Counted from the first letter of the stretch, positions 15,110 to 24,273 are shown. The stretch is 42,445 bases of DNA from Alphaproteobacteria bacterium (GCA_018971835.1 JAGWZW010000024.1:1-42445), one strand, 5' to 3'. The notes: generated by a model from the sequence alone, not told the origin. Program-made: numbers and translations.

Positions 15110-17518
15110 TTAGCCAAACCGCAGCCGGATCCCGGCGGAAACGCTGACCGGCGCGGCAGGGCTCTCGAAGCGGTAATCCACCGCCGGTCCGTTCGGGCCG
15201 GCATGGAGCGGAATGCCCGGGGCGCCCACGCCGGTCGGATCGCCGAGCACGCCGAAGGTCGCATATTGGGCGTCGGTGACGTTGAAGACGTTCAGGAACA
15301 GCGAGGCCGCCTCCGTCACCTGATAGGACGAATGGAGGTTGAGCACGGCGAAGCCGGGCAAGGGGTTCATCCGGTTGGCCTCGTCGCCGCGGAAATATTG
15401 CGCGCTTTCGTAGAGCGCCGTGCCGCCGACGATCCAGCGCGAGGTCAGCGCGACATCGATGCCCAGCTTGAGGCGATGCGCCGGAATGCCCGGCAGCGTA
15501 TCGCCGCTTCGCACCTGAATGTTACCGTTGCCGTCCGCGGCCGGGTTGAGCGGCGACGGCAGCAGAAAGCGGGCCTGAAAGGTGGCGGCGACATAGCTGT
15601 AGTTGAACGAGACGTTGAGGGAGCCGGCCCGATAGGCGAGGCCAAGGTCCACGCCCTGGCGCCGGGTGCCGGCGATGTTCTGGAAATAACCCGAGCTGAG
15701 TGAGGTGGCCACGGCGTAGATGTCGTGGTCCACGTCCGTACGGAACAGGTTCAGGTTCCACAGCAGCCGGCCGCCAAGGCGCAAGGGCGCGTTGAGCTGC
15801 CCGCGCAGCCCGGCTTCGTAGGTCTGCGAGACGACCTGGCGCAGGTTTGGCGGATCGCTGGAAAGGCCGGAGGGCAGCAGGCACGGCGCCGCGGGGTCCG
15901 AGCATTCGATCTCTGCCGGGGTCGGCGCGCGGTTGCCCTCCGCATAGCCCGCAAAAGCCGTGAGCATTGGCGTGAGGCGGTCGGAAAACCCGATGGCCGG
16001 GTTGAAGCGGCTGTAACGGCTGTGGCCGTTCAGCGCCGCGCCGTGCCGGTCGGCCAGATTGATTTCCGCCAGATTGTAGCGGCCGCTGGCGGTCAGCGAC
16101 AGTTCGGGCGTGAGATCGAAGGTGTCGGTGAGATAGACGCCGTAATAGGTGTTCGTCGCCTCCACGCCCACCGGCGTGGCCGTGAATGCCGTGCCTTCCG
16201 GCGTGGCGACGACATAGCCGGACGCGCCGACCACCAGCGCGGCATCAACGGTGCCCACTTCGGCGCTGGAGGCGAAGGCCGTCGAATCTGAATCGATCGC
16301 GGCGCCGATGGTGAGATGATTGCCGTGTCCAAGTACGGCGGCCGTGTCGGTGAGCTGGATCGTGCCGCCCTTCGACGCGGTGCGGATCGCCTCGAAATCT
16401 CTTTCGCCGAGTGGGAGCGCGCCGCCGTGGGAAAGATCGGGAATCAGTGCGCCATATCGATCGAAAACCGGCGTGGCCGCATCGCCCTGACAAAGATATC
16501 CGGCAAACGGCGCAGAATTGCAGGCGGTATAGTTCGCCGTGTTGCCGTTCACGACGGATTGGTGAAAGGCGCGATAATAGGCGATGCCTTGCAGCGACAG
16601 CGTGCTGCTTGCCGCGTAATTGGCATTCAGCGCGACGAACTGAAGCCGATCGGCGTTGCGCTGCGGGCTGGTGAAGATCAGCGAACGCCCCACGGCCAAT
16701 TCCTGCACCGGCGCGGACGATTCGCCGGAGAGGGTGTTATCGACAGCGGTGTAGCTCAGATCGAGCGCGAGGCGGCGGCCCCGGTAGCTCAGAGCGGAGT
16801 AGAACTGCCGCAGCGCGTCCGGGGAGCGCCGGCGCCAGCCGTCTTGGTTGAGCGCGCGCGCACCGGCGTAGACGCCGAAGGTGCCGTCGTTCCCGCCGTA
16901 TTGCAGACTGCCCTGGCGCAGGCCGAAGGAGCCGCCGGAGGCCTCGGCCTGCGCGCCATCGGCGGTGAAGCCGTTCTTCATGGTGACGATGACCGCGCCG
17001 CCCAGTGCATTGAGGCCATAGACCGGATTGGCGCTGACCATGTCGATGCGGTCCACGGCGAAATCGGGAACGAGATCCCAGTTCAGCGTGTCCCCGAAGG
17101 CTTCGTTGATACGCACGCCGTTCTGGTAGACCGCGAGCCCGGCCGGCGTGCCGAGCACGGGCGAGGCCTCGAACCCGCGATACTGGAAGTCCGGCTGGAA
17201 CGGATCGTCGAGATTGTCGTTGATATTGACGTCGCCGACGCTGGCGTTCAGAGCCGCCGCGGCGCTGGCGCCACCCGCGCGCTCCAGATCGTCGGCCGAA
17301 AGCGTCTGCGTGGCCATCGGCAGCTTGTTCGGGTCGATGCCAGTTCCGGGCAACGCCGAGGTGCCGACCACGACCACCGTTTCGGGCGCGCCGGCACTGG
17401 CACTCCCGGGCGGCTGCCCGGCGAGCGCGAGATGCGCGTTCAGGATAAGCGCGGCCACACCCGGCCACGGCGCGCACCGTGCCAAAGAACGAATATGCAT
17501 GCGCGCCTGAACGGACAT
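15110..17518 (-). CDS. TonB-dependent outer membrane receptor
   Basis: An 802-residue receptor that should import a siderophore, vitamin or other large nutrient using TonB energy. A signal peptide ends near residue 33 (HLALAG). The TonB box is ETVVVVG at about 45-51. The plug follows, with ADDLERAGG, the VYQNGVRINEAFGD strand and GLNALGGAVIVTMKNG. The rest is a beta-barrel with alternating aromatic strands; LSLTASGRYNLAEINLADR and FLNVFNVTDAQYATFG are typical barrel segments. The protein ends in RLRFG, not the usual final aromatic residue. GGGAGGG lies about 10 nt before ATG 17518; ATG 17500 is an alternative. The long leader upstream has no cobalamin riboswitch that I can recognise, so the substrate is open. 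Confidence 0.88.
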   Translation of the reverse strand: MSVQARMHIRSLARCAPWPGVAALILNAHLALAGQPPGSASAGAPETVVVVGTSALPGTGIDPNKLPMATQTLSADDLERAGGASAAAALNASVGDVNINDNLDDPFQPDFQYRGFEASPVLGTPAGLAVYQNGVRINEAFGDTLNWDLVPDFAVDRIDMVSANPVYGLNALGGAVIVTMKNGFTADGAQAEASGGSFGLRQGSLQYGGNDGTFGVYAGARALNQDGWRRRSPDALRQFYSALSYRGRRLALDLSYTAVDNTLSGESSAPVQELAVGRSLIFTSPQRNADRLQFVALNANYAASSTLSLQGIAYYRAFHQSVVNGNTANYTACNSAPFAGYLCQGDAATPVFDRYGALIPDLSHGGALPLGERDFEAIRTASKGGTIQLTDTAAVLGHGNHLTIGAAIDSDSTAFASSAEVGTVDAALVVGASGYVVATPEGTAFTATPVGVEATNTYYGVYLTDTFDLTPELSLTASGRYNLAEINLADRHGAALNGHSRYSRFNPAIGFSDRLTPMLTAFAGYAEGNRAPTPAEIECSDPAAPCLLPSGLSSDPPNLRQVVSQTYEAGLRGQLNAPLRLGGRLLWNLNLFRTDVDHDIYAVATSLSSGYFQNIAGTRRQGVDLGLAYRAGSLNVSFNYSYVAATFQARFLLPSPLNPAADGNGNIQVRSGDTLPGIPAHRLKLGIDVALTSRWIVGGTALYESAQYFRGDEANRMNPLPGFAVLNLHSSYQVTEAASLFLNVFNVTDAQYATFGVLGDPTGVGAPGIPLHAGPNGPAVDYRFESPAAPVSVSAGIRLRFG

Positions 17519-17768
17519 GCGGCGCTACCCTCCCCGCCGGAAACCGGCCTATGGTTCTTGCCTTAATGGCGACCGAACGCGGCGGCAAGAAGCCTAGGTG
17601 CAGATGCTCCGCTCGCCGAGATGAACTTTGGGACAGGCCGCGGCGGCCAGTCTTCTGTCGGCGCAATGAACGGCGACAACTACCGCCTGACGCCGGGCAA
17701 GCGCCGGTCCCGTCAGCCCCGGACCGAGACCAGATCTCAGCCAGATCCCGGAACCTGAACCTCAAACA

Positions 17769-17820
17769 CGGCAAGGCTCCCGATCGGGAGCCTTGCCGCA
17801 TCACTGGCTGATGCATTTTT
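17769..17820 (+). terminator. 30-bp perfect palindrome followed by hairpin and T-tract
   Basis: Bases 17769-17798 form a perfect 30-bp palindrome with the core GGCTCCCGATCGGGAGCC. Directly after it, GCATCA (17798-17803) pairs with TGATGC (17809-17814), followed by ATTTTT. This reads as a strong plus-strand terminator, yet no plus-strand gene lies upstream within 2.6 kb. On the minus strand it lies 250 bases ahead of the TonB receptor start. Confidence 0.6.
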
Positions 17821-18024
17821 ACTCCGGCCTACCGACGCATTCTCGCTCAGGCGTTGACCACCGGGATCCCGTCGCCGATCTACGTCGTCGGTCATGCGCC
17901 AGCGCGAAGCATTCGATCCGCTATTACGCAACAGAGGGGGGAATCTCTTCGTCAGCCCATCAGTATCGGCGGGCGCTGATCTATAAACTCTCATCAGCTG
18001 GATCACACGACAGAGCTTATCCCT

Positions 18025-18121
18025 TTAGCCCGCAGCGATCAGCAGCTTGTAGGCGACGGCTTCGATGGCGCGGCCGATGCCGGGCATGGTGCGGAAGGCG
18101 ACGTGGGCGTGTGCCGACGAT
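18025..18121 (-). pseudogene. Unidentified coding remnant
   Basis: A short GC-rich stretch, embedded in AT-richer DNA, reads on the minus strand as HAHVAFRTMPGIGRAIEAV and on to KLLIAAG before a TAA stop. A TAA also lies immediately upstream in frame. The composition and amino-acid mix look like the C-terminal end of a real protein that has lost its front. I do not recognise the family. Confidence 0.2.
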
Positions 18122-18144
18122 TAAAGCGGATACACGACATAGAA

Positions 18145-18174
18145 TTGTCAAGAATCTTGATAAAGAAAATTTAA
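18145..18174 (+). promoter_or_regulatory. Possible pal promoter
   Basis: TTGTCA at 18145-18150 followed after 17 bases by AATTTA, in the most AT-rich stretch of the spacer, is the best -35/-10 pair ahead of pal. The -10 match is poor. Confidence 0.25.
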
Positions 18175-18260
18175 TCCCCTCGAGCCATTGCCGACACACA
18201 AAATGCAGATCACAGATTTCGCGTTGGCGCATTCGTAGCGCTAAATTTTGGGGGCCTCCA

Positions 18261-18770
18261 ATGCTCAAGTCATCTACGAGCCTAAAACTGGCAGCCATCA
18301 CGGCCGCGCTGATACTTGCTGGGTGCGCGACTAAGCCGAAAGCGACGGCAGAAGCGCAACCGGCAGCATCGTCTGGCATTGCACAATCGAACATTGTTCC
18401 CGGCAGTGTCAAAGACTTCCAGGTCAATGTCGGTGACACGGTTCACTTCGACTACAACAAGTCCGATCTGCATGATTCCGACAGGGCAGTCCTGCAGCGT
18501 CAGGCCGCTTGGCTGCAGAAATATCCGACCGTACGCGTCCAGGTTCAGGGCAATTGCGACGAACGCGGCACGCGCGAATACAACCTCGCGCTGGGTGCTC
18601 GTCGCGCCAGCGCCGTGAAGGACTATCTGGTCAGCCTCGGGGTTTCGGCCTCGCGTCTCGAGACGATCTCCTACGGCAAGGAACGGCCGGTCTGCACGCA
18701 GTCGACCGAAGATTGCTGGGCGCAGAACCGACGCGCGGTCACGGCGATCCAGGCCGGCGCGACCTCCTGA
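18261..18770 (+). CDS. pal: Peptidoglycan-associated lipoprotein Pal (OmpA-like)
   Basis: A 169-residue outer-membrane lipoprotein. The signal peptide ends in the lipobox LILAGC, with Cys 22 as the lipidation site. After a short Ala-rich linker, the OmpA-like domain shows VHFDYNKSDL, VQVQGNCDERGTREYNLALG with the peptidoglycan-binding Asp and Arg, ARRASAVKDYLVSLGV and ETISYGKERP, a textbook Pal. Pal joins the outer membrane to peptidoglycan and works with TolQRAB in cell division. In most alphaproteobacteria it follows tolB; here no tol gene is adjacent, so it is either relocated or a second copy. A GGGGGCCTCC tract precedes the ATG. A Rho-independent terminator follows, so it is monocistronic. 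Confidence 0.9.
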   Translation: MLKSSTSLKLAAITAALILAGCATKPKATAEAQPAASSGIAQSNIVPGSVKDFQVNVGDTVHFDYNKSDLHDSDRAVLQRQAAWLQKYPTVRVQVQGNCDERGTREYNLALGARRASAVKDYLVSLGVSASRLETISYGKERPVCTQSTEDCWAQNRRAVTAIQAGATS

Positions 18771-18792
18771 TCCTCGCCGCCAACATATCCGG

Positions 18793-18821
18793 GAAAGGGC
18801 GCCTGTTGCGGGCGCTCTTTT
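18793..18821 (+). terminator. Terminator of pal
   Basis: AAAGGGCGCC and GGGCGCTCTTTT form a GC-rich hairpin around TGTTGC with a T-tract, starting 23 bases after the pal stop codon. Confidence 0.75.
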
Positions 18822-19047
18822 CGCGTTCGGCCTCCCGCGGTTCCCGCCAGACCTCATCTTCGGCCAAGTATTCGGCTGTCGTCTTACGGGTTAAGGAGCG
18901 ATCCCGGTCATGATGCGGTCAATCGGCCACGGCCGTGTAGTCCAACCGCTCGGCTTGATATAGAAACATGGAGCCGTGGTGAGTGTGAGGGCGAGCGATC
19001 TGTCCTCGCGGTCGCCATGAGTCTGAGGCAGGTCTGAGGAGAGATTT

Positions 19048-19875
19048 ATGCGTCGTCTGATCCCTTGCGTAGCCGCTGCCGTTTTGTTGGTCGGGTCGGC
19101 CTCTGCCCTTGCCGACCCGATTCAGATCAACGACGACGAGGGTTACTCGCAGCTGGCACGCTGGGAACAGCACCTGGATGACAGAATTGCAGACCGGATG
19201 CGTGATGGCTCGATCGATCCGGCCCAGGCCTGGCGTATCCAGAAGGATCTGGACTCGGTCGAGACGCATCTGCTGCAGGCCTATTATGAGAGCGATAACG
19301 GTATCGACGTGGACGTGGCCCGCGACTATGCCCATCGTCTACGGCGTATTGCGCACGAACTTGGCGAGGAGGACGGCGGGCCGGCTTACGAGCAGGATGG
19401 CGGCTATGGCACACCGGACCAGGGCTATGGCCTGCCACCCGCTCCGCCGCCGGGTTATTACCAGCGAGGTACCTATGAGGCACAATGCCGCCAAGGTAAT
19501 ATCGCGGCCGGTACCATCTTCGGTGCCATAGCTGGCGGTCTGCTTGGCGGCGGCTTCAGCCACGGCAATGGTGCGGCCATCGCTGGTGGCGTCATTCTGG
19601 GCGGCGTCGTGGGCAACAGCCTGTCGCGCGATATCGACTGCGACGACCAGGGTTACGCCTTCGCGAGCTACGACGAGGGCCTCAATGGTGAAGTTGGCCG
19701 CGAATATGATTGGAATCATGGCGGCGAGCGGGGAACCTTCACCGCCACGCGCGAATACCAGGACGGCGGTTATATCTGCCGCGACTTCCATACCGTGACC
19801 TACCGCGACGGCAACCGTTATGAACGCGACGGCTCGGCCTGCCGCGAGGATGACGGTAACTGGCATATGCGGTAA
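19048..19875 (+). CDS. Secreted glycine-zipper (17 kDa surface antigen-like) protein
   Basis: A 275-residue exported protein. The signal peptide is clear, ending at ASALA before Asp 24. The N-terminal mature part is a helical, charged region (DGSIDPAQAWRIQKDLDSVE) resembling a domain of unknown function common in sphingomonads and relatives. A Tyr/Gly/Pro-rich linker follows. A glycine-zipper segment with the GAIAGGLLGGG and AIAGGVILGGVVGNSL repeats lies at about residues 153-192, as in Rickettsia 17 kDa antigen-type proteins, which insert in or lie against the outer membrane. The C-terminal part has four cysteines and acidic and aromatic strands. A GAGGAGAG ribosome binding site precedes the ATG. 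It stands alone between spacers. Exact role unknown. Confidence 0.75.
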   Translation: MRRLIPCVAAAVLLVGSASALADPIQINDDEGYSQLARWEQHLDDRIADRMRDGSIDPAQAWRIQKDLDSVETHLLQAYYESDNGIDVDVARDYAHRLRRIAHELGEEDGGPAYEQDGGYGTPDQGYGLPPAPPPGYYQRGTYEAQCRQGNIAAGTIFGAIAGGLLGGGFSHGNGAAIAGGVILGGVVGNSLSRDIDCDDQGYAFASYDEGLNGEVGREYDWNHGGERGTFTATREYQDGGYICRDFHTVTYRDGNRYERDGSACREDDGNWHMR

Positions 19876-20270
19876 GGCCGGCGCCCTGCCGTGGTGGCGT
19901 CGCACGAGATCAGGGCATCGCACTGCGCCAAGGGTGAGGCGTGCTCGATAACAACGGGCATCACGCTCGGGCACCGAAATACCACCGGGCCCAGCGTGCA
20001 AGCGCCGCCGTGATCGCGACGGCCAGCTCCGTATTAGATTGCGCCCTCTCCCCATGACACGGTTTAATCTGTTAGTTACCAACCCCGGATTTCCGTAGCC
20101 GGTGGGAGAATTTTTGGCAGCAGGCGCGGCCACCAGCGGAGCGCGAAATACCCAAAATCCATCTGAAATAATGCTCGCGTCGCAAAGAAGGCCGGTGACT
20201 GTGGCTCAAATTCGGATGTATTTTACTACTTGAAGTGAGTCTGCGTCCGTGCCCCTGGTCTAATCGTGCC
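19876..20270. other. Gap before the large PBP gene; no gene seen
   Basis: 395 bases without a supported gene. The DNA becomes AT-richer from about 20030 on and should hold the promoter of the PBP-like gene, but no convincing -35/-10 pair or terminator for the preceding gene was found. Confidence 0.35.
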
Positions 20271-23200
20271 ATGAGTATCTCGGTTGCACCGAATCTGGAT
20301 CAGAAATCTCGAACCATCGCTGTAAAATTCCGCGGGGTCCGAGGCAAATTCGTGGGTCTGTTTCGGAGGCGGTTCCCAAAACCTGCGGCGTTTTGGATTC
20401 AGGTCATCGCAGCCTCGGTGATCTGCTTCCTAATTTTCTTGGAGGCGGATCAGTCCTATTTGCGATCGCTGTTCTTTACTCAACTTGCGAGCGATACGAG
20501 CTTCAGAGTGGAACCTGGCACCAGTCAGGCGATCATGTTTCCATCAGCCGGACCGTATGATCGCCGCCTCGGCTATGTTGCGCTGCCTTTCTTCGTTCAA
20601 AGACTGGAGCACAGGCACTTTGTTGTGGAACGGCAGGCGCGCCAGTCATCTGCGATGCGGAAATTCATGAAGGCTGGCGGATACGCGGTCTACCGCGAAA
20701 AGCTTCAAGCCGGGCTGGTCCTGCGCGGGCAATCAGGTATGCCACTTGAAATCGCACATTACCCATCGATAGCATATCGAAGGCTTTCCGAGATCCCCTC
20801 AATTCTCGTCAATACGCTTCGCTTTATCGAAGATCGTGAGATTCTCGATCGCAATCGCCCTTACCGAAATCCCGCGATCGACTGGCATCGTTTTACAATC
20901 GCGGCCGCACGACGGATGCTCGGAGCGCTAGACAGGCGTCCGGCTCGAGGCGGGGCCAGTACCTTGGCAACCCAGATCGAGAAATTTCGGCATTCTCCAT
21001 ACGGCCGCACGGAAAATATTGCGCAGAAACTTCATCAGATGGAAACCGCGACCCTTCGCGCATATCTGAACGGTCCCAACACGCTCTCCGCTCAACGCCG
21101 CATCGTCACCGCCTATTTTGATTCCACGCCCCTGGGATCGCGCCCGGGCTATGGCGAGGTGATCGGCTTGGGCGACGGCCTGAGCGCATGGTATGGGATC
21201 AAGTTCGCGGTAGCAAACCGCCTTCTTGCATCGAGGGCTCTGCCCACATCCGAAGCAGCACGGCGCGCGCAGATATACAAGGAAGCTCTCAGTCTGCTGA
21301 TCGCCCAACGACGACCGGCGTTCTATCTGAATAGCGGGCGCAAGGATCTTGAGCGCTTGACCGATACCTATCTGCGCAGGCTCGGTGCCGCCGGGATCAT
21401 CGATAGGCCTTTGACCGTCACGGCAATCAAGCTTCCGCTGGCCTTCGCCGCAGCGCCCCCCGCGCCACCAACGGCTTCGTTCGTTACGCGCAAGGCAGTT
21501 GACGCCGTGCGCACGGAGCTGATGACTCTTTTGGACGTTCCGAGCCTTTACGATCTTGACCGGCTGGACCTAGCGGCCGACGTCAGCATTGACACCGCTG
21601 CGCAGAGCCATGTGGCCACGTTCCTGGAGCATCTCAAAAATCCGAGGACGGACGCGGCGCTGGGACTAGTGGGCGACCAGCTTCTGGGTACTGCCGATCC
21701 TGCAAAGGTAACCTGGAGCGTGGTCCTCTACGAACGCATGAAGGGCCGGAACCTCGTCCGCATTCACGCCGACAGCCTCAACCGGCCTTTCGACATCAAT
21801 TCCGGTGCAAAGCTGATCCTTGGTTCGACGGCGAAACTACGGACGCTGGCAACCTATCTAGGCATCATGGACAGGCTTCATGGCGAATTGTCCACACGCA
21901 CCGTGCCTGCGTTGCTGCAAATCGCGACAACGACAGCCGATCCGCTGCGGCGGTGGGCAGCCAATTACTTGGCGACGGCATCGCCGGACCGGCGCGGTTT
22001 GGAGGCCATGCTGGACGCAGCGATGCAGCGCCACTACTCCGGAAACCCGGCAGAGGTATTCTTCACCGGAGGCGGCATCCAAACCTTCAGCAATTTCGAA
22101 CGAAAGGAGGACGTCGAAAACCCGACTGTGGAGGAGGCCTTCGAGCACTCCATCAATCTCGCCTTCGTCCGCCTAATGCGCGATGTCATAGAGCATTATG
22201 AGCTCGAAGGCGGCGCGCGCAAACAAATCTTGGACGTATCCGAAAGCCCTGCACGCGAAGCGTATCTACGCCGTTTCGCCGATCAAGAGGGGCGGCTCTA
22301 TCTGAATCGCTTCTATACCAACTACGCGGGCTTATCGCCTGACGCGGCACTGGATCAGTTGGCCAGCCATGTCCGTCCGGCACCTCGCCAACTTGCCGTC
22401 CTTTATCGATCCGCACGGCCGAGGGCGTCAGCCGCAGATTTACAGCGCTTTCTAGAGCAGCGGTTGCAGGGCGTACCCGTTCCAACCGCCACCCTTTATT
22501 CGGACTACGCGCCCGAAAGATTTTCGCTTGTGGATCGCGCCTACCTGATCGGTATCCATCCGCTTGAACTCTGGCTGGTTGCGTACCTGCAGCATCATCC
22601 CCGCGCCACTCGCTCACAGGTCATCTCAGCGAGCGTGCGTCAGCGCCAGGAAGCTTATGACTGGTTGTTCAAGACCCGCAATGTTCACAAGCAGAACGTC
22701 CGGATTCGTGAACTCATTGAAGAGGATGCCTTTGGGCGTCTGCTGGAGGATTGGCAACGTCAGGGTTATCCTTTTGACCATTTGGTTCCTTCGCTCGGTA
22801 CCGTCTTGGGAAGTTCGGGCGACCGCCCGGACGCGCTGGCGAAGTTGATGGGGATTATTCTCGCTGGTGGAGTAAGACAACCGACCGTTGATATTGAGCG
22901 CCTGCATTTCGCGTCCGGAACGCCCTTTGATACCGAGATGGCTTACAAGCCGCCGCCGCGGGAAAGGATCATGGCCCCACAAGTCGCCGCAATTCTCCGT
23001 CGCGCGCTCGCGGGGGTGGTGGAAAACGGGACGGGATTGAGAGTTCGAGGAACCTATGTTGAGCCGAACGGAGCCCTGCTGCCGATCGGTGGGAAAACCG
23101 GCACCGGTGATAATCGCTTCAAGGTGTTCGGTCCCGGCCATCAGCTGATCGAATCGCGAGCTGTCGATCGAACCGCAACTTTCGTATTCTTCCTCGGCCG

Positions 23201-23387
23201 TCGCTTCTATGGAACGATTACCGCTTACGTCTATGGGGAGCAAGCCTCCCAATACCACTTCACCAGCGCACTCGCCGTCTCCCTGCTAAAGGCATTGAAA
23301 CCCGAACTTTATCCCTTGCTTGTGCCAGTGAAGGTTGAAACGCATGCAGAATCGACCACAACCCGGCCCAGCGTTGTGCCCAGATAA
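20271..23387 (+). CDS. Large divergent class A penicillin-binding protein-like protein
   Basis: A 1038-residue protein with an N-terminal membrane anchor at about residues 38-58 (FWIQVIAASVICFLIFL). A glycosyltransferase 51-like region follows: FIEDREIL with the catalytic-type Glu 187, and RGGASTLATQIEK, matching the QGGSTITQQ motif loosely. The transpeptidase motifs are all present: STAK at 519-522, SIN at 627-629 and KTG at 942-944. The SIN-to-KTG distance of about 315 residues is much longer than in usual class A PBPs, so an extra domain is inserted in or after the catalytic fold. The second half of the GT51 pattern is poorly kept. The protein should polymerise or crosslink peptidoglycan in the periplasm. 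The start is uncertain (GTG 20235 possible). Its codon use and GC are lower than in flanking genes. Confidence 0.75.
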   Translation: MSISVAPNLDQKSRTIAVKFRGVRGKFVGLFRRRFPKPAAFWIQVIAASVICFLIFLEADQSYLRSLFFTQLASDTSFRVEPGTSQAIMFPSAGPYDRRLGYVALPFFVQRLEHRHFVVERQARQSSAMRKFMKAGGYAVYREKLQAGLVLRGQSGMPLEIAHYPSIAYRRLSEIPSILVNTLRFIEDREILDRNRPYRNPAIDWHRFTIAAARRMLGALDRRPARGGASTLATQIEKFRHSPYGRTENIAQKLHQMETATLRAYLNGPNTLSAQRRIVTAYFDSTPLGSRPGYGEVIGLGDGLSAWYGIKFAVANRLLASRALPTSEAARRAQIYKEALSLLIAQRRPAFYLNSGRKDLERLTDTYLRRLGAAGIIDRPLTVTAIKLPLAFAAAPPAPPTASFVTRKAVDAVRTELMTLLDVPSLYDLDRLDLAADVSIDTAAQSHVATFLEHLKNPRTDAALGLVGDQLLGTADPAKVTWSVVLYERMKGRNLVRIHADSLNRPFDINSGAKLILGSTAKLRTLATYLGIMDRLHGELSTRTVPALLQIATTTADPLRRWAANYLATASPDRRGLEAMLDAAMQRHYSGNPAEVFFTGGGIQTFSNFERKEDVENPTVEEAFEHSINLAFVRLMRDVIEHYELEGGARKQILDVSESPAREAYLRRFADQEGRLYLNRFYTNYAGLSPDAALDQLASHVRPAPRQLAVLYRSARPRASAADLQRFLEQRLQGVPVPTATLYSDYAPERFSLVDRAYLIGIHPLELWLVAYLQHHPRATRSQVISASVRQRQEAYDWLFKTRNVHKQNVRIRELIEEDAFGRLLEDWQRQGYPFDHLVPSLGTVLGSSGDRPDALAKLMGIILAGGVRQPTVDIERLHFASGTPFDTEMAYKPPPRERIMAPQVAAILRRALAGVVENGTGLRVRGTYVEPNGALLPIGGKTGTGDNRFKVFGPGHQLIESRAVDRTATFVFFLGRRFYGTITAYVYGEQASQYHFTSALAVSLLKALKPELYPLLVPVKVETHAESTTTRPSVVPR

Positions 23388-23529
23388 TCCAGATGTTCGG
23401 TATGATGCGCAAAAGGCGAGTAGAACCCAGCTTGGCGCCATGCACCGGTTTCGAGCTTGCCACGCGCTCTGATTGAACGTCGCTGCCAGATACTTTAACT
23501 TTCGGCAATTGCGGGCAAGAGCAGGAACC

Positions 23530-24129
23530 ATGGGTGCGCGGGTGCAGACGCTCATTGTTATTGCGTTTACGGCCGTCTTTGCGGCGGCCTGCACAGCAGA
23601 GCCCGCTGTCGAGCTGCCGTCGCAGGCAATGGCTTATGAGATCCAAAGTCCTCGGGTTCCCGTTGGCACGTCCTACGTAGCTAGCGCTCCGGAGGTACCA
23701 CGGGTAGAGCCGCTCTACGATCAGATCGGCATCGCATCATGGTATGGCGCAACCTTCTCCGGTAAACAAACAGCGGGCGGCGCGAACTTTCGGGCCTATG
23801 CCCTCACTGCGGCTCACCGCACATTGCCGATGGGCGCTCGTGTTCTGGTCACGAATTTGGCGAATGGGCGCTCATTGGTTCTGCGGATCGGTGACCGCGG
23901 ACCTCGGGATAAAGGACGTATCATCGATGTGTCCGAGCGGGCTGCAATACTGCTTGGCTTCTATCGACAGGGCACCGCACCGGTGAGAGTAACTTATTTG
24001 GGGCGTGCCGATCACTGTTCGAATAGCGCAGGCGACGCAGCACGAGCGGCACTGCTACGTTGTGCCCCTGGTTTACCAATCCTACCTACGCCCCGACCTT
24101 CGCCTGTATCCCGAGATATTGGCAATTAG
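23530..24129 (+). CDS. rlpA: RlpA-like double-psi beta-barrel lipoprotein
   Basis: A 199-residue lipoprotein with lipobox VFAAAC (Cys 21). The double-psi beta-barrel domain lies at about residues 74-160: GIASWYGATFSGKQTAGG, TAAHRTLPMGARVLVTNL, and IGDRGPRDKGRIIDVSERAA with the GDRGP signature. RlpA proteins are septal or envelope-located and some cleave peptidoglycan strands lacking stem peptides. The C-terminal SPOR domain that targets many RlpA proteins to the septum is absent; instead a short tail with two cysteines follows. ATG 23530 is chosen for its signal peptide and CAGGAA upstream. It follows the PBP-like gene by 142 bases on the same strand, suggesting linked roles in wall remodelling. 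Confidence 0.85.
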   Translation: MGARVQTLIVIAFTAVFAAACTAEPAVELPSQAMAYEIQSPRVPVGTSYVASAPEVPRVEPLYDQIGIASWYGATFSGKQTAGGANFRAYALTAAHRTLPMGARVLVTNLANGRSLVLRIGDRGPRDKGRIIDVSERAAILLGFYRQGTAPVRVTYLGRADHCSNSAGDAARAALLRCAPGLPILPTPRPSPVSRDIGN

Positions 24130-24273
24130 GCAGAGCATCGTGACCGCGAAAAGAGAGTATGACAGTCAATGCAAGCTGACCCTATCCAGCCCTGACCGGC
24201 TGGCCGGTGCTGATTGCCTCCCTCCACTTGGCCCTCGGTTCGCACTCATTTTACCTGTTTGGAATTAGCACCA

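Larger units (their letters stand above)
17519..18260. other. Long gene-poor region between TonB receptor and pal
   Basis: 742 bases between two divergent genes. It holds the receptor leader (17519-17768), with an imperfect hairpin CTGACG...CGTCAG at about 17686-17715, a strong palindrome and terminator (17769-17820), a GC-rich coding remnant (18025-18121) and an AT-rich pal promoter region (18122-18260). Other open frames look random. I checked for cobalamin and TPP riboswitch boxes and found none convincing. Confidence 0.5.

Noticed and set aside
17519..17768. Cobalamin or TPP riboswitch in the TonB receptor leader
   Set aside because: CTGAGA and an AACCTGA-like string are present but on opposite strands or in the wrong order, and no B12 box is visible.
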